From contig CM063110.1 in assembly GCA_031841125.1 (NCBI GenBank), forward strand, positions 18,843,626 to 18,907,625: a DNA stretch of 64,000 nt. Direction: 5' to 3'. A model generated the notes under the pieces. That model was not told the origin of the DNA. It made no database searches and saw only the letters and a program-made list of their open reading frames with translations. This document shows positions 18,858-31,079 of this stretch, in pieces; the first letter of the stretch is position 1, and every line of letters starts with the position of its first letter. The position numbers and the translations under genes are program-made. Origin of the DNA: Acanthococcus lagerstroemiae (taxonomy: Eukaryota; Arthropoda; Insecta; Hemiptera; Eriococcidae).

Positions 18858-20739
18858 TGGGTCTGTAGCGCTCTATTTGTACCATAATATTGATTTTCGA
18901 TAGATAAATGATAGAAATGAAAATTAAAAAACAAAAAATAAAATAAAATGCGCGTAAGAAGGCTTTGAATAACATTGAAATAAGCACTGTTGTTGGCCGT
19001 CTATTTGTTTCAAGAACCTATAAGTTTCAACGGAAAGGTCCCGTAGGATACAAGTACTACACATGGAATACATAGATTTGATTCATGATGAATAAAAGAA
19101 TCTGACTTGAACATACAACACTAATAAACAAAATGGTATTTTGAGGAAATGAAAAAAAAAAGTTCAAAAATATATTAGGTCAACAGGTTTCTATACGAAA
19201 AACGAAAGTTCAAGTCAATCACTTTTAATGTAATCAATAAAAGTGGAACAAAAATTAAAAAAGACGTACAAAAGAAATGTTCGAAAGGAATTACTGGCAA
19301 AATAACATGGTTTGGATACTCTAATCTTCACCACTGTCTTTATTAATTTATTACAGTTTAAATTTGCTCTTTCACAAAGCCTTCAAAATTTTTGCTGGCT
19401 GTACAATTTTCTCGAGATGCCTGCCGTGAGATAAATAATACATAACAGCAGCCACATGTGAGCGACAACCAACTGTTCGTAGTCTGTTGGCACAGTCGCA
19501 GCAGTGCCTTCGGATGGCGGAGACAGGGACGAAACTAAGGGGCACGGGGAGAGCTTGCCCCCAAGCATATGTTGGAGTTGAGAAATTTTAGAAGATGAAT
19601 CAAAGTTGGAAAAATTCAACAAGTCAACAAAAAAAAGATTTCAAGGTTTTTATTTTATTTTTATGTTTAACGAATACAAAAAAAGTACGCTTTATATGTT
19701 TTGCAAATGTATGTGACCGTGATTATACGTTCAAAACGAACCACATTTGGCATTTCTGTAACATACTTCATATTATATTGATTTCACTCTGTTCATCCAT
19801 CATCTGTGAGCTGATTATGCCCTAGTGAACAATATTTTCAGGTCTTTTTCACTGAATTCTGTGAAATCTAGTACCTCGCTCAACTGGAGTGATTCTAGCG
19901 TGGTTTTCGATCTATATCTTTTTTTCTTTTCCACCAGTAAAGCTAACTGGTTCTCGTCGCTAGTTGTCCATATTTGTGAAATAATGTCATTTACCATCGT
20001 TTGATCGGAATTGAAACGTTTTTTCAAAATCATTACGCTACACAACAATTTGAGATTTTGTAAAAAAAAAAACAATGACGTGAGAACATATTATGATTCT
20101 ACATATAAGTATTACCAACGAGGAATTTAATGCCGATGTTAATTTTTTGATTGTAGTTCATTTTTTTTTTCTTATCCTTTGTCTTAAATGCCAATTTTAG
20201 TATCATCAAGATGATACCACTGATCAAACAACTATGTGCGTTCAGTATTGTTATCAGTATCAGTGTAGCAATTCGTGGACGATAAAGAGGATAAAAAGAG
20301 AAAAATTTGATGAAATTTTAATTTTGAATATGGAAAAGAAGAGGTTCTCGAGAAAAATGATCAACGCCGTCGTCTTCAGCATTCAAAATATAGCTAAAAT
20401 CGTACAATCTCATCCCATTGTTTTTTATGCTGTTGTGTAGTGTTATTGAAATAGCAGGCTATTTTTACATTTGGTTGTCTTTATACTGGGAGCCCTCGCC
20501 TACATACCAAATTTCGTACCGTTCGAGCCAAAAATGAGCTAGAAGAGTGAAAATCATATATTTCGAGGCCACACCCCTACGGCGGGGAGTAGGATTGCAA
20601 CGATGGGCTCTAAAATTTTCTTTGACACTGCGAATAGAGGACTAAAAGTTTCAAAACATCGACTTAATACGATTCACCTATCTTACCTTGTTCTACCTGC
20701 CTTTGATGCGGCAATAGTGAATTGTTGAGTACTCATTCG
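18858..20739. other. Spacer of the inverted duplication; little recognisable
   Basis: Mostly AT-rich unique-looking sequence. A GC-rich patch at about 19490-19570 (CAGGGACGAAACTAAGGGGC) resembles the start of a hAT-type MITE, but no partner end was found. One possible small ORF is listed separately. Confidence 0.35.
19815..20075 (-). CDS. Small ORF of unknown nature (86 codons)
   Basis: The minus-strand frame includes SDQTMVNDIISQIWTTSDEN, then QLALLVEKKKRYRSKTTLES and LQLSEVLDFTEFSEKDLKIL, with a protein-like balance of charged and hydrophobic residues. It begins in a T-run that may have created the ATG (MFFFLQNLK). It resembles no family I can name. It may be an exon or a transposon-gene relic; chance is possible. 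No splice sites or partner exons were established. Confidence 0.25.
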   Translation of the reverse strand: MFFFLQNLKLLCSVMILKKRFNSDQTMVNDIISQIWTTSDENQLALLVEKKKRYRSKTTLESLQLSEVLDFTEFSEKDLKILFTRA

Positions 20740-21530
20740 CGTCAAACCATCGGGTAGCATTACAGCTACTAAATGTTTGACGAGGGGGCTGAAAAGGACA
20801 CATAAAGTTTCTTACAGTCACAACACCTGACTCGTTGTGATAGGAGGCAACACTCAATTTAAACCGAGGATATTATCGCCCTATTGAATATACAACCCTG
20901 CATCTGCCTCTTTTGGGAGAGGACCGAGACAAAGGGCCAAAATCAGAAGCTGGCCCCTCTGGAACTGAGTTAGATCGAGCCTACCTCGCATTCTTGAGAC
21001 GCCGTTTATATTCATAGAGCTGGAAGATTAGGGAACCGGTTTCGTCTCTCATCCCGAAGACAACCAAGCGAACAGAGCGAACGCAGTATCAATAAAGTTA
21101 GAAAGGTAGCCTTTTCTACTACCCCCCCCCCCACGGCAGTTTTCAAAACCAAGAATTCTACTCACAGAATACGTGACCATCAGTGTTTGAAAGATTGATG
21201 CTATATTTTGCGAGTCTCATGGGTTGCTTACTCAAAGTTGTCAGCGGCTAGTTACGATTCACGTACTCCAGGGTGCTTCACAAAACCGGCTATTTTGGAA
21301 ATGTTTTGCTCTCAAGGGTTAAATCTGTTCTAGTTGGTGTCAACGCACACTAGTTAAATTTTTTTTTTTGAAATCAGAAAATGTTGAGACGTACTCGACG
21401 AGGTTTGAACTGTAACATGAGATTTTTCATGAGAAATTCTTCAAGAAATCTTAAAAATAGAGTTCTGTGTAGGGAAAAAAAAGTTCCGCTAAAAATTGTT
21501 TTCTGTACTGTAATAGAAAACGTACCTACT
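20740..21530 (-). repeat. Inverted duplication, right arm (about 0.79 kb)
   Basis: Reverse-complement partner of 17586-18325. Landmarks: TTTGACGAGGGGGCTGAAAA (20777), CTCGCATTCTTGAGACG (20986), AGAAAGGTAGCCTTTTCTAC (21099), GACTCATGGG equivalents near 21215, and GAAAACGTACCTACTA (21516). A C-run at 21121-21132 corresponds to a G-run in the left arm. Divergence is moderate (scattered substitutions and small indels), so the duplication is not recent or is two independent insertions. Confidence 0.8.
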
Positions 21531-21539
21531 AATTTGGTG

Positions 21540-23580
21540 GTGGTGGTGGTGTTTTTTTGTTTTTTAGAAGTGTTCTGTTTATTTCGTACATGAAAGTACA
21601 CTGTTTTACAAAATTTACGGAATAGTGTGAAAAATTGTTTAAAATGGTTTTCAGACACGTCTTTCTGATCTTAATTCCATCATAAGCCCCACCTAACAGG
21701 CTCCTGGGGGTGGGGGGGTATGATACAAAATTTAGGGATGGGCACTACAGGGATATGAAAAATAGGTGTTTTCTGAGTCACTCTGCTATAGCCTTTCAAC
21801 TTGAATTCAGGGTTCAGCCGCATCCTTCTCGCGAACCAATAAATTCTCAAACTTGCAGCGAGTGGTGCACCGGAAAGCTGCATACAGTTGTGGGAACAAA
21901 AAGTTAATATAAGATGGAAGAATCGCGAATGTGTCTGGAGTGCGCTGTTGTTTGTTCGCGAAAGTGGCACGTGGCTGGCGGCGTAACGGGGTGCCGGAAA
22001 TGGAATAAACTTTCGCATTTAGATAACTTCGTACTTTTGCCATCGTGTATGATAGTTCGACGAAATATATTATGTAACAGTAAAACGAATGAAAAACTTT
22101 CTCGGTAATCAACGACACGGTTCTCCATTTTCATTCCATTCTGTTCGCGGGTTCTGCGATACACACAAAGTGGTCTCGCGTGTACACTAAACGACACGAT
22201 GTCTCGAATTAGTTTCATTAGCATTCGCACAGACGATAGAGCAAAGAGGGGCCTGCACAGTTCGGATGGGAATGAGCCGAGCCCTTTTTCGAATTACTAG
22301 CGAAAACGCTCATTTACACGTGATAACGAAGGTGTTTCATTTTACGCTTCGTAAAATATATTGTGTAAATAAAGAGCCTGAGTCAGCGCTTACAATTTTT
22401 TTTTTTTTGACAGTGTAATACGCGCGAGAAAGTGAAGCTTGAGGCAAGTAGCATACGCCGCTGCCGGCTGGGTACGTGAACTGAAAATTTATTAATGTTC
22501 GAAAAGCTTTCAAAAAAGATTTTCTTCTCGGCGCTGATAAACGATAATTGCGATTATTTTCAAAAATATTTCTTCGCCGAGCGTGCGGCTATTATGAAGG
22601 CGAATTCCTGCTGGTGTGAAGGGCTTAAAGCCCTTTGATATATAGACATAATATGTATTGAACCGAGCGTATAAAATCTGCACGGTGAAATGTTTCTTTG
22701 TTTTAATCGTTCCACCGTGGTAATATTTTTGGCAGACTGCCTTCTAAAGGCATAATATCGTTTTCTAGAATAAAGTGTCTTCAGTTTTAAAAAGATCTTT
22801 CTCTCTTGTTTCAAATTTACCCTCTTCGTCATCGTTTTCAGCTTCGTAATTTCTCTTTTTATTTTTGATATTTCTCAACTCCGGCTCTCGCTTTTTCAAT
22901 TTTTTTTCGCGTTTTCATTACATCTCTTCATCTTTCTCATTCTTTCTTTCCTTTTTTTTATATATTTTTTTTATCTTCTTCTTGGCAGATTATTAACGAA
23001 TTTCCGTAGGAAATACGTTATTCTGTACGTACTGATGGCGAGTTTCTTTTTTCCCGTTTATTTGTTTCTTTTTCCCTATGTTTATCTCTCTCGATACCCC
23101 TTGCTCTTTTTTTCTTCTTTTTCTTATTCTTTCTTTTTGTAATCGCGAAAGAAAACCATCCTTTCAACGCCGCTGATGCTAATAATGTAATAAATGCTCC
23201 ATATCTACGCTTCTGAAAATTGAATTAACTGAAATTTCGCTGTATACATTTTTATTCTATTTATTTATTTTTTTGTGAAAAGGAGAAAAAAACGTTTCGC
23301 CAAATTAAGCCGTGTATTTTTCGTTCTTCGTTGATTCGCGCTGACGAAATTCATGTACTGTGTGTTTTTAGGTATGCTCTGAGGACTTGTATCTCTGTTC
23401 CAGACCAGCGCAGTAAGGACCTGAAACACGTTTATTTACTTATCGTGGTATTCTCACTTGACCTCTACTTTAAGATAGCAATTGTACCATTAACTAACCA
23501 GCTTACGATTTCTACATGAGCATCGTATCATTCCGTACATAATCGAACTTGAAGAAACAATGGAACCGTCAAACACGGGC
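21540..23580. other. Unique-looking noncoding DNA; CpG-richer block and pyrimidine tract
   Basis: About 21780-22560 is richer in CpG than its surroundings, with several overlapping frames on both strands. None has family resemblance; this is what a GC-richer unique region yields by chance. About 22790-23150 is strongly pyrimidine-biased on the plus strand (CTTTTT/TTCTT words) over about 350 bp. The CpG-richer block could be a regulatory element or a noncoding exon. Confidence 0.4.
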
Positions 23581-24086
23581 GTAGAAACGGGGGGGTTGGG
23601 GTTAGAACCTATACCCACACACATCGGCAAAAAACATTTCAGAATGTATTTTAGCGCATAAGTTACAGCAATAAGATGATGAGATGTGTACTGTGGCGAC
23701 CAACCCTCCCCCCTTCTCCCTAAAAAAAGTCGAGAATGCGTTCCGTCATTAACATCGAAGAATTACGAGGGTCCTTTCGCGCTTGATAAGGAGAGACGGA
23801 GTGGGAGAGCGTTAGAGAAAGGGTGGAGAAGATGATTTTGAGTTATGTCGATGCACAGATTGAGTTTCACATTGGTCAGAGATGAGTGGCGGGTATGTTG
23901 CGTGAACTCAGAATCATGAACAGAAGTGTGGGAGGCGATGAGGACCCCGAGAATCTCCCTTAATCTTATGCCCCTTTTCTGTTTGAGGATGGACTCGAAT
24001 GGATACGGCCTTGTTGACTGATACCCCGAGTGAACTAGGCGAAGTCAACATTTATTCTGATATCGCTCCCCTTAGTTTTAAATCAA

Positions 24087-24156
24087 ATCAGTCAGTCAAG
24101 TCAGGTCAGGTCAGGTCAGTCAGTCAGGTTAGTTAGTCAGTCAGTCCGTCAGTCAA
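24087..24156. repeat. TCAG-type microsatellite
   Basis: Imperfect tandem CAGT/CAGGT tetra- and pentamers over about 70 bp (TCAGTCAGTCAAGTCAGGTC and on). A similar imperfect CAGT patch lies at 18505-18560. Confidence 0.8.
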
Positions 24157-24379
24157 CTACTCGAATAGTGTAACATTTTATATGCTTTCGTACCCTTATA
24201 AAAATAAAGAGCTAAATCATAAGGACTGGTTTTGTGTCAGGTGGGGGGGGGGTTGGAAATTTCCAATGCTAGTGACTGCAGATTTTTTTTAATGCGATCA
24301 ATGATCACGGGGGTTATCAGCATTGTTTTAAGGAGCAAGACAATTCCCTCCTATAATTGGCTTCGGCTGTTGGAGGGAC

Positions 24380-24402
24380 CTAAATAAATAAATAAATAAA
24401 TA
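24380..24402. repeat. (TAAA)n microsatellite
   Basis: Five to six TAAA/AAAT units after GGAGGGACC. This may be the 3' tail of a short retroelement, but no head was recognised. Confidence 0.7.
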
Positions 24403-24519
24403 TTATAAATAATGTGGTGAAAAAACCACTTTTTTGGAAAATGAAAACATGACATTTTTGAGGAAAATAAGCCTCTTTTAAAATCGTCAGCGGTGCCTCC
24501 TTTTACCCCTTCACGCAGC

Positions 24520-24845
24520 GCCTAGTTAATGATCATAACTATTGCGATGAACCGGTTAACATTTTTGTGAAAATCTTCCGGCTGTCATTACCGATTGATC
24601 GATTTTAACCGCAATTTTCTTATTAGGTTTTTAACCAGTTAACCGATTCCGAGCGCCAGTCTTTCATTCGATTTTCAACAGCTTAACCGATTCTGACTGA
24701 TTAATCGAATTTCCCCGGCTAACCAAATTATTGCGGTAAACCGGTTAACCGAGTTTGATCGATTAACTGATTGAGACTACTGTTTTATTTTCGTTCGATT
24801 TTCAGTGGATTAACCATATTTGACCGCCAGTTTTTTTTTTTAATT
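24520..24845. repeat. Degenerate GGTTAACCGATT repeat region
   Basis: Words of the type ACCGGTTAAC, GTTAACCGATT, CTTAACCGATTC and GGTTAACCGAGT recur about every 20-60 bp. A larger unit recurs once: CGCCAGTCTTTCATTCGATT near 24652 and TTTCGTTCGATTTTCAGTGG near 24790. It is bounded on the right by T/G homopolymers. I see no coding sequence. Confidence 0.6.
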
Positions 24846-24849
24846 TAAT

Positions 24850-25990
24850 TAAAAATTTTTTTTTTTTGGGGGGGGGGGCGTTTCTACCAGCTCTACTAGC
24901 CGTTGTTCGATCTTTCTCTTTGGTTCCTACTCTTATTTAATTTTAGTCGAGTTCTGTTTGGTTTTCCCGCCATTTTTGTAAGTTAACTCTTATTTGTTTT
25001 CTGGTCAGTTTTTAGCTAGTTTTTCATTCATTTTCTAATTTGGTTCTGGCCAAATTTTCTCGTTTCTCAATCTTCTTTCTGCCGGATGTTCCTTCGCACT
25101 TTACATCTTGTGAGTGATTCTGAATTCAGAATTGTTCGCTTATTCACTGGTTGAGTTCTTAATAATAATATCTTCCAAATCTGGACCTGAAACTCGGTCT
25201 TTTTGACCAGCTGATGAGTTATTATTAAATGGCGAAATACAGAACATGATGTCGAGTAGATTAATTTACATTCAAGAGATGAGAAAGCCCCAGTGACTAG
25301 TGAGTGTTAGCTGTTTGAATGGAAGTTAAAACAGGCGCGGTGGCCTGGGCGTACTGATATAGTCTGGAATAATGGAATAAAAAGTAAGATGAATCACGAG
25401 GGACGGAAGGGAGCAGAAATGAAATGAATAAAAGAAAGAAGACAAAATAATTTTACTGTCGATCTTAATCAACAAGCGAATCTAATATTGAGTTTTTCAG
25501 TACCTTAACCTCTAACCGAAAGGTTGGAAGTTGGAATATTATAAATTCAAATTGAAAATGTTGAAAAGAGACGTAGAAAACTAAGGTTTAACACGAATAT
25601 TTTCAATTTTTTTTTTTTTTTTAAATTATTGGAACAGACATACTGATTTCAGATCCAATTGAAAGAGAAAAACTTCGAAATTAATAACCTTTTTACGGTT
25701 CGGAAACGTGTACTTCCTTCATTCCAATCAGCGTAATCAGAAGTTTTTGGATTTGAATGTCCCAACGACAATCAATTTTGTATCTTACACCTGACTATAA
25801 ATTTCCTTCTATTTCCGAGTCCAGTGCGATTCCCTTTACTGTACCCTTGCCCCCTCCATAACTCATGAACACTCATAACAACTTTTGAAGCGGTATGTGT
25901 GGTCCTTTGCTACTCAAGTGGTAGGGTTAAAATGAGTTATCTCCTGGCCTGTTTGGTCCCAGTCTGCCCCTGCCTTTTCGTCTCAAGCTC
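24850..25990. other. Noncoding stretch
   Basis: AT-rich, with T-runs (24838-24865, 25608-25622) and a G-run near 24867. I see no supported gene. Confidence 0.35.
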
Positions 25991-25999
25991 TGACGATTA

Positions 26000-28290
26000 A
26001 TACCGCTTAGTAGCTCCTTACCTTTGAATCCACTCGTTCATCGAGGACGATGAATAGTCTGTTCCACTCGGACGAAGAAAACGCGAGAACGGATACAGCG
26101 TGTGTCGGGTGCCGCACGCGCCTCTCCGTTCGCGTGTGCCCGCGTCGTAGAAAATTGTAACGGCGCCAATCGCGGTGGTAATGTGGAGAATAATTCCACC
26201 AAATAGACCTGTCTGTCGAGGTATTTTGGAGTAACGAGCAGAGCGCAGTTCCAGTAAGTAGGTGCTGGTGTATATATGGAAGAGTAAGAGTACACTATAT
26301 ACAATTCTATGCCACCGTACCGTATAACCGAATAAAATACATTATTCAGGTCTGCGGTACTGGCTGTACCCGATGGAGAAATAACGAATACATAACGAAG
26401 TAAACTTCTATATCGCCAACAGTTTCCCGACGTCTGATGTTCGGGGCGTTTATCAAAGGGAAAAAAGCCGTAAAGTCGATGTCATCAAGCGCAAAAAAAA
26501 AAAGGCATAAAGCGGAAGGGCGAAGTTTAAAAACATTAATTAATTGTAATACGGTAGCAGAGCCGGTCTGCTGCTGTTACTGCTGCTAGCGAAAAGCTAA
26601 ATATGTAAGATCACGTACTGGGAAATAAATTATCGCGAATCGTAGAGAACTTTAGGGCGGTAAATCAAGAGCATCGCGTTTTTAGTATTCTGTTTAACTT
26701 TCGAGCATAGAACTTTTTCATTTTCATACATACCAGGATGTACACTCGCAGCGTGGCTGGCGTTTGAACTTTACGAATTTAACGTCGATGTGGCCCATTT
26801 AACGCAGACGGGGAAAAAATAGTAGTCACGGAGCGAGGTAGGGGAAAAAATAGGTTTCGCGTAATCGAAACCAACCGCACAAAAGCTAATAATTCCGCTG
26901 GAATTTCATAAATAAATTCGCGAGAGTCGAGCTAAAATCGAACAACGTGCGGAATTCATCGTTATCGAGTATATAACACGTTCGCCTCTTCCTGTTTACC
27001 TTCGCACGTACGTACGTCTCCTCTCCAGCTCCCCCAGCCCCAACCCTTGCTCGTCTCAAAATATGATATACCCTGATTGCGGGAGCACGTAATTGAGAAC
27101 ACTGAACCGAGTGAGTACACGTTTATGAGAGAATCGTTAATTGACGTAACCGCACCGGAGAGCCGAAGGGACGAAGAATGGCCCCCTTTTGAGGCCGCGA
27201 TCGTGCACTTCCACCTTGTGCTCGCTCAGAGGGTAATCTTGAGCCCGGCAGCGTAGTTATTAAAAAAATAATTCTCTACAAACTTTGAACGCGGAGGAAG
27301 AGTGCGCGTGAAGAGACTGGTATGGGGGGGGTAGGGGAGCAGAGCAAGCCTTTATCTTCTGTAAAAGAGATCCTTTCTGCCAATTGACTAATGTGTATTT
27401 AACGAGGCTTCGTGAAAAGATTATCGTTTTATACCTCATCTCGAGTACCCACACACACAGGCACACACCTTTTTTTCTATGTCTCTCTCTCTCCCTCTCT
27501 TTCTCTGAAGTGTGTAAAGAGAAAAACGGTGATCACAAGTATCGTAAAAAAATGAGGCGAGAGAGCGATATCTGTAAGGAAGATTTTAATTAATTTCACA
27601 TCACTGAGAACTCGCGCACCTGCTTATTCAGAACGGCGTGGCGTTATTTTTTTTTATTCCATTTTTTCCCCGTCCTCGAAAATTAGATTTTACGACGCTA
27701 TTGTATCAGACGGTAAGAGACTAATTCTTCAATGAACGTCGTTTACTGTCGGTGATCCGTTATTTTTGAAATTAATCGTCGATGGTTTTTTTTCCTCCGT
27801 TATATTCCGATATCGGGCTATTAAATTCGAAGAGAGACAAACTTTTTAGTGGAGTGCGCTATTAGAACGGTTGTTATTCGAGATTCAAGAGTTGAGATTA
27901 GAATATCAGAGTGGCCACTGTCGTGAGGCGAAATTCACCTCCTTTGACTTTCAAAGGTTTCTTTCTCTCACACCATCCGACTGACATCGTATTGTCCTGT
28001 ACCTGACCGTCTTCGTTTAAAAAAAACAAGGTCTTATTCCTATCAACTAAATTTCGAATGTTCCGGAGTCCATGTCGGTCGCACAAGACCTTGAACATCA
28101 ATAGATCATATTCGATCATATTTTCGACCGTTGATGATGCATCCACGCGTGCTTCCCGCCGTTGACGATTTCCAAACTCGCGGGCCACATGTCCTCAAGA
28201 CAAGGACAGTACGTGAACATCGCGTGTATCTCCCACCGACGTATTCGCACCTATTCGACTCATCACGCCCTCCGTCCCGCTGCGGAAAAT
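26000..28290. other. CpG-rich, non-repetitive region
   Basis: This block lacks the repeats of its neighbours and is rich in CpG (ACGTACGTACG near 27007, many TCGCG/CGCGA words). A CA/CT microsatellite lies at 27450-27510. The frame 28188-27898 on the minus strand (VENMIEYDLLMFKVLCDRHG onward) looks protein-like but has no family I recognise and no splice context. The region could be regulatory DNA or noncoding exon of an adjacent gene. Confidence 0.35.
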
Positions 28291-28299
28291 TAACAGATG

Positions 28300-28645
28300 C
28301 CAGATGATGCTAATCCTGTCAGCGGATCTGTCGCAGAATGTCAGCATGAGAATAAATCAGAATCGAGCACAGCCCGTAACACAACGCGACAGAACGTGAC
28401 ACAACGCGACAGACATACGACAGAGCATCTGTCAATGCAGTGGTACGACTGCCAGTATTGGCCATATTCTATCAACAACCTGTTAGAAGCTTCGTCAGAT
28501 TCTGACGATACTGTGTCACATTTTGGCAATGCTGTCACGTTCTGGTAGTGTTGTGTCACAATTTAGCAGCGCCCTGTCACATCCTAGCAATATTCTGTCG
28601 CATTTTAGAGGCACTCCAATCCGTTCTGACAATATTCTGTCCAGG
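28300..28645. repeat. Foldback of 20-21-bp TGTC-phased units
   Basis: On the right half, units start TGTCACATTTTGGCAATGC, TGTCACGTTCTGGTAGTGTT, TGTCACAATTTAGCAGCGCC, TGTCACATCCTAGCAATATT and TGTCGCATTTTAG, about 21 bp each. On the left half, the inverse type repeats at about 20 bp (ACACAACGCGACAGAACGTG, ACACAACGCGACAGACATAC). The two halves face each other around about 28440-28500. Frames crossing it are artefacts of the periodicity. Confidence 0.7.
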
Positions 28646-29320
28646 GACGTACCGATACGGGGGCAGAGGGCAACTTACCCCCCCCCCTCCCCCATGTAGG
28701 AATTTTTCACTCAGCAGTTGGGAAAATTCAGAATTTCAGTCAGGTGAGTTGGGAAAATCCAACTAGTTGAAAGTGTTTTTTTTTCCTGTTTTTTTCTTGC
28801 CTTGATACGTGGGAATTGAGTTGAGAAGTTGGAAAAACCGAACGTCAAAAGATGAGAGTTTTTTTGCTTCGATACTTGGGAATTCTGAGTCAGTTAGGAC
28901 TTTCACAAATTTTACCCCCCCCCCCCCCCCTATTACAATCTTGTGCATGAAGACTCAAGATAGCTTCCAGCTTTGACTGGGAAATTCTAAAGCGGCTCGA
29001 CAATATGAAATCTGCTCGTCCGAAAATTAAGGCGCAGAATTTTTGGTACATACTTTTCCAAGTAAAACAGCCCTATAGCCATTGGGGGCAAACTGGGGCT
29101 GAGCCCTCTCTAAAGGTATCCTGAGCCCCCGTAGGCAAAGATATCACCCTTAAAAAAATCATCATTATAAATGAAGAGAATCAATATCACAGAAACATTT
29201 TAAAATTTAGAACAAAAGCTTGGTCAACTACTTTGGGGGGGGGGACATTTTCTCCCATCGTGCCCCCTCCCCCCTTTGGCTACATTACTACTTCGTAGAA
29301 ATTTTCACATTATATACTAC
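28646..29320. other. Noncoding, with G/C homopolymers and possible MITE ends
   Basis: CCAGGGACGTACCGATACGG (28643) followed by C-rich sequence resembles the start of hAT-type MITEs; no second end was found. C-runs lie at 28678-28690 and 28915-28930 and a G-run near 29236. GTTGGGAAAA words recur at 28718, 28750 and 28828. Confidence 0.4.
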
Positions 29321-29321
29321 T

Positions 29322-30990
29322 AGCTGACCCGCTTCGTGGGTCATCTAGACCGTGGGCTAAAGTGAGTTGGCTAAGGTGAGCTGGCTAAGGTGGGTTGGCC
29401 AAAGTGTGTTGGGTTAACTGAGTTAGTCCCTTCCTCTTCCCTTTACCGCTAACCACTTTCCCATCTTCCCTCCCGTCCTTCCAACGATTCCCTGTGATCC
29501 ACATCTGTGATCTTTTCCTGCCTGAAAACTTGCAGTTTTCCTCCCTCCACCCTTACCGCACTGCTGGTATCAGCTGCTAACGTGTCTGATAAGCGGGTGG
29601 TCACTTCACTTCTTCTTCTTTTTTAATGTATTATGGACTTCACTTTTTGCTCACGTTCTTTATAACCAGCTGCGGATTTAAAAGCCAAACTGCTACAGGC
29701 ACTCAACAAAATGTCTCACCACCCGCTTCATATCCTCCTAATGAGCTACAGGTCAGAAATTGATAATTATTTTTCAGTTATTTTTTCTTCAACTGTTTCC
29801 TTCTTTCTGTCTGACTCCTCTTCTTTTTCTCTTTTTCCGAATTTCCTTCCTTTTCCCCGCTGATTTTGTACAAAATTTTGCCGCCCCTCGAAATCTGTCA
29901 ACCTAGGCACTTGCCTAATGTGCCTATTGGGATCTCCATCGCTAGAACTGATACCGCATATAGGTATTTCGATCTTTTGGGGAGAGGGTCCGGACCCCCA
30001 CCCTCTTCCCCGGTATCCGCATCTGCCCTCAGCTCTTATGATTCACCCGCCAACCACGAACAAACATGCACACCCACCCACAGATAAGCTAACACTTTTG
30101 TACATATTAAGGAAGAGAGATTTTGATTATGAGACGCTACACATTTTTATATGCAGTTTGAACTTACTAATAGTTGTTGTGGGGGGGGGGCACGTAGAAG
30201 AATAGGCGCATTAGCCTATTATACTTAGTTATTAAAACCTCCTTTGTTGTTTCTGTTCCTAACCTTTTTTGTGCATGTTTGTGCGCGCGTGTCTGTGTCC
30301 GTGTGTTGATAGACGAATCGCCGTGTAGCCAATAGCCGGTTCTTGGCTCGGAAAAGGTTCCCTGAGACGCGCTACTGAAATTTACGAAAATTTAAAAGTG
30401 CAAATAGCTTCAACACTCATTGCCTTCAGTTGGAGGGCTCTGATCGACTTGCAGTTTACTGCTTCATATTTGTGTTATTCAGAGGAAAATGTTGGTGTTT
30501 TCAAAAATTCAGTCGGATCATTAGAAGGAATGCTGAAGATAGTTTTCAAAAACTGAAATTTTAGGGCTTTTGGAGGTGATACGTGGTTGAAAATGGGCTG
30601 TGTGGTACAGAAATGGGTACAAAATAATATCCAAATATTATGGTTGTTTTAAATTAGATATACGTGCAATAATGAAGCATTTTGAGCTCGTTTTGTAAAT
30701 TTCAGATTTTTAATCCCCCAATAATTTCTGAAGGGAGACAGTTACGGCCACCAAAATTTAACATAGTGTGAAGAAGTTCAGTGTAAAACAATTCCAAAAA
30801 GTTCAAGTTGAAAAAAAAAAATTAGGGGGTGCCGAAATTTTTTATAGGCTAAAACCTATTCCGGGTTTATACGAACACATCCAGAAAGTACGAACCCCCC
30901 AGCTCTTATGGTTCAGCTGCTAACCTCGAACAGACCAACAACAAACAAACAAACGAACACACAGACATACATTCACTTTTATATAGTAGA
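29322..30990. mobile_element. Interspersed repeat with ACTAGCTGACCCG start and TATATAGTAGAGAT end
   Basis: The left end TATACTACTAGCTGACCCGC and the right end TTTTATATAGTAGAGATG are terminal phrases I associate with a widespread class of insect repeats; the class cannot be named with confidence. Near the right end AGCTCTTATGGTTCAGCTGC, ACAAACAAACAAACGAACAC and CAGACATACATTCAC occur. A related block at 30025-30110 (TATGATTCACCCGCCAACCA) suggests an internal duplicate of the 3' part or nested copies. No protein is recognisable. A G-run lies at 30180-30190. Confidence 0.5.
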
Positions 30991-31079
30991 GATGTGTATC
31001 CTCAAGCCCCTCCCCCTGGTAAAGTGTCAGCACCCCCTACCGCAGATGGCCAGCTACAGGCCTGAAGTAAAGACATATA

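Noticed and set aside
21680..22230. Cluster of 100-codon frames on both strands
   Set aside because: They overlap one another in several frames and show no domain; more likely a GC-richer noncoding block.
27898..28188. Minus-strand frame that looks protein-like
   Set aside because: No family recognised, no splice sites, single isolated frame; noted under the CpG-rich region but not called as a gene.
28300..28645. CRISPR-like array
   Set aside because: The units are adjacent diverged tandem repeats without spacers, and the genome is an animal one.
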